Of a stretch of 9,653 nucleotides of DNA, positions 1 to 6,234 are shown piece after piece; position 1 is the stretch's first letter, and each line of letters begins with the position of its first letter. A program made the translations under genes and the position numbers. Location of the stretch: NCBI GenBank assembly GCA_050260215.1, contig JBLNBU010000274.1, forward strand, positions 1 through 9,653, in the 5' to 3' direction. A model generated the notes under the pieces. That model saw nothing but the letters and a program-made list of their open reading frames with translations, had not been told where the DNA came from and searched no databases. Source of the DNA: JBLNBU01 sp050260215 (GTDB lineage: Bacteria; Pseudomonadota; Alphaproteobacteria; Rhodospirillales; Magnetospirillaceae).

Positions 1-884
1 ATCCGGTCGACGCGATCGCGCTGGGCATGACCCTGATGTTCGGCACCGCCGGCCTGCCGCACATCCTGATGCGCTTCTTCACCGTCCCCGATGCGAAGGC
101 GGCCCGCAAGTCGGTGTTCTATGCCACCGGCTTCATCGGCTACTTCTACATCCTGACCTTCATCATCGGCTTCGGCGCCATCACCATGGTGGCCACGAAC
201 CCCGAGTACATCGATGCGGTCAAGGGCGGCCTCAACCTGCGCGGCGGCAACAACATGGCCGCTCCGCTGCTGGCCCACGCCATCGGCGGCGACCTGTTCT
301 TCGGCTTCATCTCGGCGGTCGCCTTCGCCACCATCCTGGCGGTGGTGTCGGGCCTGGCGCTTGCCGGTGCCTCGGCCATGTCGCACGACCTGTACGCGAA
401 CGTGTTCATGCACGGCCGCGCGTCCGAGCAGACCGAGGTCATGGTCTCGAAGTTGGCCAGCATCGCGCTTGGCGTCATCGCGGTGGCGCTGGGCATCGTC
501 TTCGAGAAGCTGAACGTGGCGTTCATCGTCGCCCTGACCTTCTCGGTGGCGGCCTCGGGGCCGTTCCCGGTGCTGGTCATGTCGATGTTCTATCGGAACC
601 TCACCACCCGCGGTGCGGTGATGGGCGGCTGGCTCGGCCTGCTGTCCTCGGTGATCATGGTTGTGCTGTCCAAGGCCGTGTGGGTGTCGAGCTTCGGCTT
701 CAAGGAAGCGATCTTCCCGTGGGCCTATCCGACCCCGTTCTCGATGCCGCTCGCCTTCGGCGCCTGCTGGCTGTTCTCCATCATGGACAACAGCCCGCGT
801 GCCGCCGAGGAGCGTGCCGCCTACGCCGCCCAGGCGATCCGGTCCGAGACCGGCCTGGGTGCCGAGGGCGCGGCTGCGCACTAG
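1..884 (+). CDS. actP: Cation/acetate symporter ActP, C-terminal part (5' end outside window)
   Basis: Sodium:solute symporter (SSS) family permease that takes up acetate and similar small monocarboxylates together with Na+ across the inner membrane. The frame is open from the left edge (first full codon at base 3) and ends at TAG 882-884, so about 293 residues are visible, roughly the last half of a protein of about 550. From memory it matches ActP almost continuously: GTAGLPHILMRFFTVPD near the start, then SVFYATGFIGYFYILTF, GGNNMAAPLLA, FATILAVVSGLALAGASAMSHDLYANVF, LTTRGAVMGGWLGL, the DNS segment and the closing IRSETG. Several hydrophobic membrane spans are evident. No frameshift is seen. 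A strong terminator follows 6 bases after the stop, so this is the last gene of its transcript; acs or a DUF485 partner, often upstream in this family, would lie outside the window. The family call is firm; substrate preference is inferred from the name-giving homologue. Confidence 0.93.
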   Translation, partial: PVDAIALGMTLMFGTAGLPHILMRFFTVPDAKAARKSVFYATGFIGYFYILTFIIGFGAITMVATNPEYIDAVKGGLNLRGGNNMAAPLLAHAIGGDLFFGFISAVAFATILAVVSGLALAGASAMSHDLYANVFMHGRASEQTEVMVSKLASIALGVIAVALGIVFEKLNVAFIVALTFSVAASGPFPVLVMSMFYRNLTTRGAVMGGWLGLLSSVIMVVLSKAVWVSSFGFKEAIFPWAYPTPFSMPLAFGACWLFSIMDNSPRAAEERAAYAAQAIRSETGLGAEGAAAH

Positions 885-890
885 TCGGGT

Positions 891-927
891 CGAGGCCGCC
901 GGAACGTCCGGCGGCCTCGCCTTTCTT
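891..927 (+). terminator. Intrinsic terminator of actP
   Basis: A perfect 13-bp stem (891-903 pairing with 907-919; left arm CGAGGCCGCCGGA) closes a 3-base loop and is followed by CCTTTCTT. It lies 6 bases beyond the actP stop codon, the expected place for a factor-independent terminator. Confidence 0.9.
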
Positions 928-940
928 CGAGTACCTTTGC

Positions 941-974
941 AGAAAAATGGCGCTTGCCCCTGGGGGCAAGCGCC
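941..974 (-). terminator. Terminator-like hairpin pointing to the minus strand
   Basis: The arms 949-960 and 963-974 are perfect reverse complements (GGCGCTTGCCCC and its partner) around a 2-base centre; in practice this is an 11-bp stem with a 4-base loop. The T-rich run lies on the left: read on the minus strand the hairpin is followed by ATTTTTCT (948-941). On the plus strand no T-run follows, so its polarity is opposite to both flanking genes. A second small hairpin (CTGCG 978-982 with CGCAG 985-989) comes just before it on the minus strand. It could end an unannotated minus-strand RNA, be a dispersed repeat, or protect an mRNA end. Confidence 0.5.
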
Positions 975-1059
975 AAGCTGCGTTCGCAGAAGAGTCAAGT
1001 TAAGCTGCTGTCAGGAATGGAGGGTCAAACTTCCGTGCCCGAACATGCAAAAAGACATT

Positions 1060-1087
1060 AAATGACGAACATTGCGCCAAGATGACG
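1060..1087 (+). promoter_or_regulatory. Possible operator upstream of the response regulator
   Basis: TGACG occurs twice in direct orientation, at 1063-1067 and 1083-1087, exactly 20 bases (about two helical turns) apart. The first copy sits in AAATGACGA, which resembles one half of the TGACA-type inverted repeat known for CusR in E. coli; the opposite half is not conserved here. OmpR-family regulators often bind such repeats and control their own genes. The site is 30-57 bases upstream of the ATG. No convincing -35/-10 pair was found in this gap. This is inference from pattern and position only. Confidence 0.27.
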
Positions 1088-1116
1088 GCACCGTTAATTT
1101 CCGGGCAAGGTCGGTC

Positions 1117-1791
1117 ATGAAGGTCCTTCTGGTCGAGGACGAGAAGAAGACGGCGGCATTCATCGCCAAGGGCCTGCGCGAGCATGGCTTCGTGGTGGAC
1201 GTGGCCGATTGCGTCGACGCTGGCCTGGCCATGGTTACGATGGGCGAGTACGACCTGTTGGTCCTGGATGTCATGCTGCCCGACCGGGATGGGTGGAGCC
1301 TGCTCGAGGAGGTGCGCCGCTCGGGGCTGGACATGCCGGCGATCTTCCTGACCGCACGCGACTCTGTCGCCGACCGGGTGAAGGGCCTGGAACTTGGCGC
1401 CGACGACTATCTGCCCAAGCCTTTCGCCTTCGCCGAACTGCTGGCCCGCATCCGCACCATCCTCAGGCGCGGCCCGGTCCGCCGGCCGGTGGTGACCCGG
1501 GTCGGCGACCTGGAAATCGACGCCGCCCGCCTCAGTGCAATGCGCGACGGCGTGCGCCTCGACCTGACGCCCAAGGAATTCGCACTGCTCCACCTGATGG
1601 TCAGGCGGGTGGGCGAGGTGCTGTCGCGCAGCTTCATCGCCGAACAGGTCTGGGACATGAACTTCGACAGTGATTCAAACGTCGTCGACGTCCACATCCG
1701 CCGGCTTCGCTCGAAGATCGACGATCCCTTTCCGACCCGGCTGATCCACACCGTCCGCGGCGTGGGCTACGTGCTGGACGTCCGTCCGTGA
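1117..1791 (+). CDS. Heavy-metal-type response regulator (CusR/CopR/CzcR family)
   Basis: 224-residue OmpR/PhoB-family transcription factor, cytoplasmic, activated by phosphotransfer from the kinase encoded next. The receiver domain (about 1-117) has the acidic pair E7/D8, phospho-acceptor D51 in LLVLDVMLP, T79 in FLTARD and K101 in LPKPFAF. The winged-helix DNA-binding domain (about 127-222) contains LTPKEFALL, DVHIRRLRSKID and the closing HTVRGVGYVL. The signatures DGWSLLEEVR, TARDSVADRVKGLELGADDY and KPFAFAELLARIR are typical of metal-responsive CusR/CopR/SilR regulators. I chose the ATG at 1117, preceded by GCAAGG, because it starts exactly at the conserved MKVLLVEDE; an ATG-less extension upstream to 1072 adds 15 unrelated residues. 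The stop overlaps the GTG start of the kinase. The metal and target promoters are not shown by the sequence, since no efflux genes are adjacent. Confidence 0.93.
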   Translation: MKVLLVEDEKKTAAFIAKGLREHGFVVDVADCVDAGLAMVTMGEYDLLVLDVMLPDRDGWSLLEEVRRSGLDMPAIFLTARDSVADRVKGLELGADDYLPKPFAFAELLARIRTILRRGPVRRPVVTRVGDLEIDAARLSAMRDGVRLDLTPKEFALLHLMVRRVGEVLSRSFIAEQVWDMNFDSDSNVVDVHIRRLRSKIDDPFPTRLIHTVRGVGYVLDVRP

Positions 1792-3161
1792 AGCCTGTCC
1801 GCGAGTGGGGGCGCTCGATTGCCGGGCGGCTGACCATCTGGTTCGCCACCACGACCCTGCTGCTGCTGCTGGCCAAGTCGCTGGCAACCTATTGGACCCT
1901 CGGACCAGGTCTTGCCCGCCAGGACATGGAGTTCGTCGATGCTTGGGCAAGGCTGTTGTCGGCAGAAGTGAAAGGGATGTCGCCTGAGGCGCAGCCATGG
2001 GCCCTTGGCGGGCTTCACCTGCCCGCGACGCCCGGCACGATGGTCCGCATTATTGCTCCCGACGGCAGGCCCATCTACCAGACGGTTGGCGTCGAGGACG
2101 AGCTTCCGGTCATTGCGGAACCGATGTCCGGACGCCCCGCACATGCCGTTGGACGGTCGGGCGTGTCCTATTGGGTGGCGACGCACACCGGCGCCAGTGG
2201 CATTACGGTCCAGGTGGCGGTGGAAGCCCACGAGGCACGCCTGCTCTTGCCCTCGAAGGGACGGATGTGGGGGGCCGTGGTTGTGGCCCTGGTGTTGTGC
2301 GGGGTCGCCGGCTACCGGATCGCCCGCCATGGGGTCAGGCCGCTGCAGTCGCTGGCCGAGTCGGTGCGCGCCATCGGCGCCAACTGCTTCGAGCCGCGGA
2401 TCGATATCTGCCGGCTGCCGATCGAGTTGCGGCCGCTCGGCGAGACCTTCAATGGCATGCTCGATCGGCTGCGCCAATCGTTCGAGCGGGTGTCGCGGTT
2501 CTCCGACGACATCGCGCACGAACTGCGGACTCCGCTTGCCATCATGGCCGGGCAGATCGACGTGGCCCTCGAGGCGGGCCGCTCGGCCGAGGAATACCGG
2601 GAAGTGCTCGAATCCACCCGCGAGGAGATTTCCGCCCTGTCCGCCCTGGTCGAGCGGCTGCTGTTCCTGTCGCGGATCGAGAACCACTCGGTCTCCCTGA
2701 CGGTGCAGCACCTCGACCTGGCGGCGGAACTGCAGGCGATCAGGGAATTCTACGATCCGTTGGCCGCCGAGGCTGGCGTGCTGCTGGTGGTCGACGCTCC
2801 GGAAGTGGGAACCTGCGTGCCGGCAGACCGGCTGCTTCTCAGAAGGGTACTTGGAAACCTGGTCGTCAATTCCGTCCGCCACACTCCGGCCGGCGGACGG
2901 GTGACGCTGTCGGCGATGGGAGCCGGTTCCTGGGTGCGGGTTTCCGTCTCCGACACCGGCTGCGGCATTCCGCCCGAGCATCTGCCCAAGGTGTCAGACC
3001 GCTTTTTCCGACTAGATCCGGCCCGTGAGGCCGGGGACGGGCATGTCGGGCTGGGGCTGGCGATTGCCAAGGCCATCGTCGACCTTCACCAGGGCAGGAT
3101 GGAAATCGCCAGCACGGTGGGCGAGGGCACCGAGGTGACCATCCTTTTGCCCGACGGCTAG
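1788..3161 (+). CDS. Heavy-metal-type sensor histidine kinase (CusS/CopS/CzcS family)
   Basis: 457-residue inner-membrane sensor kinase, partner of the preceding regulator. It starts with GTG at 1788, overlapping the regulator stop (GTGA), which implies translational coupling. Order of parts: short basic N-terminus; membrane span about 13-33 (leucine-rich); periplasmic sensor region about 34-157 with four His, four Met and no Cys; second span about 160-178; HAMP linker about 179-232 (RHGVRPLQSLAESVR); dimerisation/phosphoacceptor segment with H244 in FSDDIAHELRTPLAIM; ATPase domain with N-box residues N357 and N361 (NLVVNSVRHTP), G1 box D389 (DTGCGIP), F-box FFRLD and G2 box from G421 (GLGLAIAKAIVDLH). 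All kinase boxes are intact. Its stop codon interlocks with that of the convergent nhaD. Known family members sense Cu, Ag, Zn, Cd or Co; the ligand here is not deducible. Confidence 0.92.
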   Translation: MKPVREWGRSIAGRLTIWFATTTLLLLLAKSLATYWTLGPGLARQDMEFVDAWARLLSAEVKGMSPEAQPWALGGLHLPATPGTMVRIIAPDGRPIYQTVGVEDELPVIAEPMSGRPAHAVGRSGVSYWVATHTGASGITVQVAVEAHEARLLLPSKGRMWGAVVVALVLCGVAGYRIARHGVRPLQSLAESVRAIGANCFEPRIDICRLPIELRPLGETFNGMLDRLRQSFERVSRFSDDIAHELRTPLAIMAGQIDVALEAGRSAEEYREVLESTREEISALSALVERLLFLSRIENHSVSLTVQHLDLAAELQAIREFYDPLAAEAGVLLVVDAPEVGTCVPADRLLLRRVLGNLVVNSVRHTPAGGRVTLSAMGAGSWVRVSVSDTGCGIPPEHLPKVSDRFFRLDPAREAGDGHVGLGLAIAKAIVDLHQGRMEIASTVGEGTEVTILLPDG

Positions 3162-4459
3162 AGAACGGCCCGGTTCACCGCCAGGTGCACGGCGATGCTG
3201 GCGGCGTAGCCGATGGCGATCGCCCACGACCAGCGCAGGTGGCTGGAGAAGGTGTAGACGCCGCGCGCCTGCCCCATCAGGGCGACGCCGGCGGCCGAGC
3301 CGATCGACAGCAGGCTGCCGCCGACCCCGGCGGTCAGGGTGACCAGCAGCCATTGGCCCAGGGACATCTGGGGCTCCATGGTCAGCACCGCGAACATCAG
3401 CGGGATGTTGTCGAGCACCGCCGACAGCACCCCGATGCCGATGTTGGCCGCCGTAGGCCCAAGGCCGACATAGAGCGCCTGCGAGGTCCCCGCCAGATAG
3501 CCGAAGGCACCCAGCGCGCCCACGCACATCATCACCCCGTAGAAGAACAGGAGCGTGTCCCACTCGACGGCCGCGATGTTGCGGAAGATGTCGAAGGGGT
3601 CCTGGCCGTGGCGGCCCTGGCGCCTGAGCACGTATCCCAGCAGCTGCAGCAGCCCCAGCCCGGTCATCATCCCCAGCACCGGCGGCAGGCCGAGCAGGTC
3701 GTGGCACGACACCGCGCCGGCGATGGTCAGCACGAACAGGGCTAGCACCGCCAGGGCCTTGGGCTTCAGCCGCACGGTCTCGTCCACCGCCGCCGGGCAT
3801 CCCCGGGGCACCGCCCAGTGCATGGCGGCCGCCGGGACCAGGTAGTTGACCACCGACGGGGCCAGCAGGCGGAAGAACTCGGCGAAGCCGACCTTGCCCT
3901 TCTGCCAGACCATCAGGGTGGTGATGTCGCCGAACGGGCTGAAGGCGCCGCCCGCGTTGGCGGCCACCACGATACCGATGCACGACAGGGTGACGAAGCG
4001 CGGCTGGTCGCGGCCCACCGCCAGCACCACCGCGCACATGACCAGCGCCGTGGTCAGGTTGTCGGCCACCGGCGAGATCACGAAGGCCAGCGCCCCGGTT
4101 AGCCAGAACAGGGCGCGGTACGAGAAGCCCGAACGCACCAGCCAGGCGCGCAGCACGTCGAACAGCCGGCGTTCCTCGAGCACGTTGACGTAGGTCATCG
4201 CCACCAGCAGGAACAGCAGCAGCTCGCCGTATTCGAGCAGGACGTGGCGGAACGCCCCCGTTGCCGCCGGCCCGCTGCCGGCCTGCGTCGCGGCGATCCC
4301 GAGCAGGATCCACATGGCGCCCGCCGCCACGACCACCGGCTTGGACTTGCGCAGGTGCGTCGCCTCTTCGAGGATCACCAGCAGGTAGGCCACTGCGAAG
4401 GCGGCCAGGGCGGCCATGGCAGCCCAGTGGCCGGTCAGGTCCGGCAGGTTTCTCTCCAC
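3158..4459 (-). CDS. nhaD: NhaD-type Na+/H+ antiporter
   Basis: Polytopic inner-membrane antiporter of the ion-transporter superfamily that expels Na+ (or Li+) in exchange for H+, supporting salt tolerance and alkaline pH homeostasis. With the start used here it has 433 residues, normal for NhaD. Diagnostic segments are DLTGHWAA at the N-terminus, ILEEATHLRKSKPV, the polar membrane motif SPVADNLTTALVM (D133/N134), NAGGAFSPFGDITTLMVWQKG (N168, D178) and DNIPLMFAVLTM. The frame is open up to an ATG at 4612, but residues from there to about 4460 look non-conserved. I chose GTG at 4459 because a GGGAG ribosome site lies 6 bases upstream and the protein then begins just before DLTGHW; an ATG at 4495 lacks such a site. 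The gene is divergent from the ClC gene and ends nose-to-nose with the kinase gene without an intervening terminator. Confidence 0.9.
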   Translation of the reverse strand: MERNLPDLTGHWAAMAALAAFAVAYLLVILEEATHLRKSKPVVVAAGAMWILLGIAATQAGSGPAATGAFRHVLLEYGELLLFLLVAMTYVNVLEERRLFDVLRAWLVRSGFSYRALFWLTGALAFVISPVADNLTTALVMCAVVLAVGRDQPRFVTLSCIGIVVAANAGGAFSPFGDITTLMVWQKGKVGFAEFFRLLAPSVVNYLVPAAAMHWAVPRGCPAAVDETVRLKPKALAVLALFVLTIAGAVSCHDLLGLPPVLGMMTGLGLLQLLGYVLRRQGRHGQDPFDIFRNIAAVEWDTLLFFYGVMMCVGALGAFGYLAGTSQALYVGLGPTAANIGIGVLSAVLDNIPLMFAVLTMEPQMSLGQWLLVTLTAGVGGSLLSIGSAAGVALMGQARGVYTFSSHLRWSWAIAIGYAASIAVHLAVNRAVL

Positions 4460-4555
4460 GCCGCTCTCCCGATCAGGGGTTGGTCGCGCGACCATAGGGT
4501 GGTCGGACCGGGCGGACAATTCGTATTCCCGCGGATTGCGGGGCACTCCGAAGCC

Positions 4556-4587
4556 ATATAGTTCCTTGGGCTCCCGTCCTATATAAG
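4556..4587. promoter_or_regulatory. Divergent nhaD/ClC promoter region with ATATAG inverted repeat
   Basis: The 155-base gap 4460-4614 separates two divergent starts. In otherwise GC-rich DNA, ATATAG (4556-4561) and its reverse complement CTATAT (4580-4585) flank an 18-base core. TATAAG (4582-4587) is a fair -10 element for the plus-strand ClC gene, placing the start near 4594 with a leader of about 20 bases; the AT-rich blocks could also serve as -10 elements toward nhaD. No good -35 was identified on either strand. Confidence 0.35.
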
Positions 4588-4614
4588 CCTGACCTGATTT
4601 TAGGGAGACCAAGG

Positions 4615-5961
4615 GTGTACTGGGCCAGGGTAAAACTGGACTGGCTGTCGAGGCGGCGCTGGCTGCAACGGGCGGCGCTGTGGATAGGCGCGGTCGCCGT
4701 GGCCGTCCTGGCCTGGGGGTTCGCCGAGCTGAGCGAACGCGCCAACGCCCTGTTCCACCAAGCCCTTGCCCTCCAGCCGGCGCTGGCCTTCGTCATCGTT
4801 CCGGCCGGACTGGCGCTGGTGGTGGCGTTGACCCGGCGCTTCTTCCCCACCGCCCAGGGCAGCGGCATTCCGCAAAGCATCGCCGCCCTGGACCTGCCGT
4901 CCGAGCATCGGCACACGGTGCTGTCGCTGCGCATCGCGCTGGCCAAGATCGGCCTGACCGCGCTGGGCCTGGCCGCCGGCGCCTCGGTGGGGCGCGAAGG
5001 GCCGACGGTGCAGGTGGGGGCATCGGTGATGATGCGCATCGGCACCCGGTTGCGCCTGCCGATCAACGAGCGCTCGATGATCCTGGCCGGCGGCGCTGCC
5101 GGCGTGGCTGCGGCCTTCAACACGCCGCTGGCCGGGGTGGTGTTCGCCATCGAGGAGTTGTCGCGCTCCTACGAAGTCCGTACCAGCGGCACCGTGTTCA
5201 CCGCGGTGATCCTGGCCGGCATCGCCTCGCTGGCGCTGGTCGGCAACTCGCCCTATTTCGGCCATGCCGAGGTGACCCTGGACCTGGGGCGTGCCTGGCT
5301 TGCGGTGGGCGTGGTCGGCCTGTCGGGTGGCGTGCTGGGCGGCCTGTTCGCCCAGGCTTTGGTGCTGTCCAGCCGCCACGGCCTGCCCGGGCGCGCGGGG
5401 GCCTTTGCCAGTGCCCGGCCGGTGGCGTTCGCCGCCCTGTGCGGGGTGGTCCTGGCCGCGATTGGCATCGCCTCGGGCAACCTGACCTACGGCACCGGCT
5501 ATGGCGAGGCCCGTTCCGCCCTGGAAGGCGGCAGCCTGCCCGCCAGCTATTTCCCGCTGAAGATGCTGGCGTCGGTAGTCTCGTACGTCAGCGGCATTCC
5601 CGGTGGCATCTTCTCGCCGTCGCTGTCGGCAGGCGCGGGCATGGGGCAGTTCCTGTCCTCCTGGCTGCCCGGCACGCCGACCAAGGCATGCATCCTGCTT
5701 GGCATGGCCGCCTATTTCACCGGGGTGGTGCAGACGCCGATCACCGCGGTGGTGATCGTCATGGAGATGACCGACAACCAGACGATGACCATCCCGCTGA
5801 TGGCCGCGTGCATCGTCGCCTTCGCCGTTTCCCGGCTGGTCTGCCCGCATCCCCTCTACAAGGTGCTGGCCGAGAAATTCACCGCCCGGGCCAACCGCTC
5901 GCAGGAGGGCGAGGTTCGCACCGATCTTGCCGATCCGGTGGACGGCAGCAGGCGGGACTGA
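4615..5961 (+). CDS. clcA: ClC-type chloride channel / H+/Cl- exchanger
   Basis: 448-residue voltage-gated chloride channel family protein, expected to be a homodimeric H+/Cl- exchanger of the inner membrane that helps with extreme acid stress and charge balance. The family ion-pathway motifs are all present: GSGIP at 82-86 (S83 is the central-site serine), GREGP at 126-130 with gating glutamate E128, the IEE segment with E181 aligned to the internal proton glutamate E203 of E. coli ClcA, GGIFSP near 330-335, and Y415 in HPLYKVL aligned to Y445. Having both glutamates argues for an exchanger rather than a passive channel; the GSGIP and GREGP motifs argue against the fluoride-specific ClC branch. 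Translation starts at GTG 4615 with AGGGAGA at 4602-4608, 6 bases away. There is no C-terminal CBS domain. It is divergent from nhaD; exchanging H+ with Na+ on one side and Cl- on the other would be complementary. Confidence 0.92.
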   Translation: MYWARVKLDWLSRRRWLQRAALWIGAVAVAVLAWGFAELSERANALFHQALALQPALAFVIVPAGLALVVALTRRFFPTAQGSGIPQSIAALDLPSEHRHTVLSLRIALAKIGLTALGLAAGASVGREGPTVQVGASVMMRIGTRLRLPINERSMILAGGAAGVAAAFNTPLAGVVFAIEELSRSYEVRTSGTVFTAVILAGIASLALVGNSPYFGHAEVTLDLGRAWLAVGVVGLSGGVLGGLFAQALVLSSRHGLPGRAGAFASARPVAFAALCGVVLAAIGIASGNLTYGTGYGEARSALEGGSLPASYFPLKMLASVVSYVSGIPGGIFSPSLSAGAGMGQFLSSWLPGTPTKACILLGMAAYFTGVVQTPITAVVIVMEMTDNQTMTIPLMAACIVAFAVSRLVCPHPLYKVLAEKFTARANRSQEGEVRTDLADPVDGSRRD

Positions 5962-6234
5962 ACTGTTTCGGCGTGCCATTTTCTCGCCGCAATCGATGTC
6001 GTCGCCATGCGGATGGCCTTGCGACGCCTGTTTGAGGAAGCGTTCTGATCCAAACGCGGATCTCCGACCTCAGGGGTATGCAACCGCAGGCCGATCCGGG
6101 CGTTGACTCGTCGAACCATGTGGTGACCGGGCGATAGTGGGTGACGTCTTCTCCCTTGTGGTGTGTGGGTCGCCCGGTTCCGCACTCGGGTAAGCCGCCC
6201 GGAGACCGGGCTGCCGGCGAGCACGGAGGCGGCA
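5962..6234. other. Intergenic stretch after the ClC gene, no convincing gene on the plus strand
   Basis: It holds only weak structure. An imperfect stem-loop (CGTCGC 6000-6005 with GCGACG 6021-6026, inner pairing CCAT/ATGG) is followed by CCTGTTTG and could be a poor terminator for the ClC gene. Two competing short hairpins near 6040-6062 share the AAACGC segment. TTGACT at 6103-6108 looks like a -35 element, but no -10 was seen at the right distance. On the minus strand this region is read as the tail of the CPA1 frame down to 6070. Confidence 0.4.

Noticed and set aside
1767..2981. 404-codon minus-strand frame opposite the CusS-type kinase
   Set aside because: It is a GC-rich shadow with His/Arg/Gln/Pro-rich sequence and no domain, while the opposite strand has every histidine-kinase box.
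3012..4313. 433-codon minus frame overlapping nhaD in another phase
   Set aside because: Arg/Gly/Ala-rich shadow without membrane pattern; the nhaD frame has the family motifs.
4460..4612. N-terminal extension of nhaD to the ATG at 4612
   Set aside because: The extra 51 residues are polar and unlike NhaD N-termini, the ATG lacks a ribosome site, and a well-placed GGGAG precedes GTG 4459. It would also leave only 2 bases to the ClC start.
4600..5979. 459-codon minus-strand frame and 451-codon plus-strand frame (4680-6035) over the ClC gene
   Set aside because: Both are low-complexity Gly/Arg/His/Gln-rich shadows; the 4615-5961 frame carries all ClC motifs.
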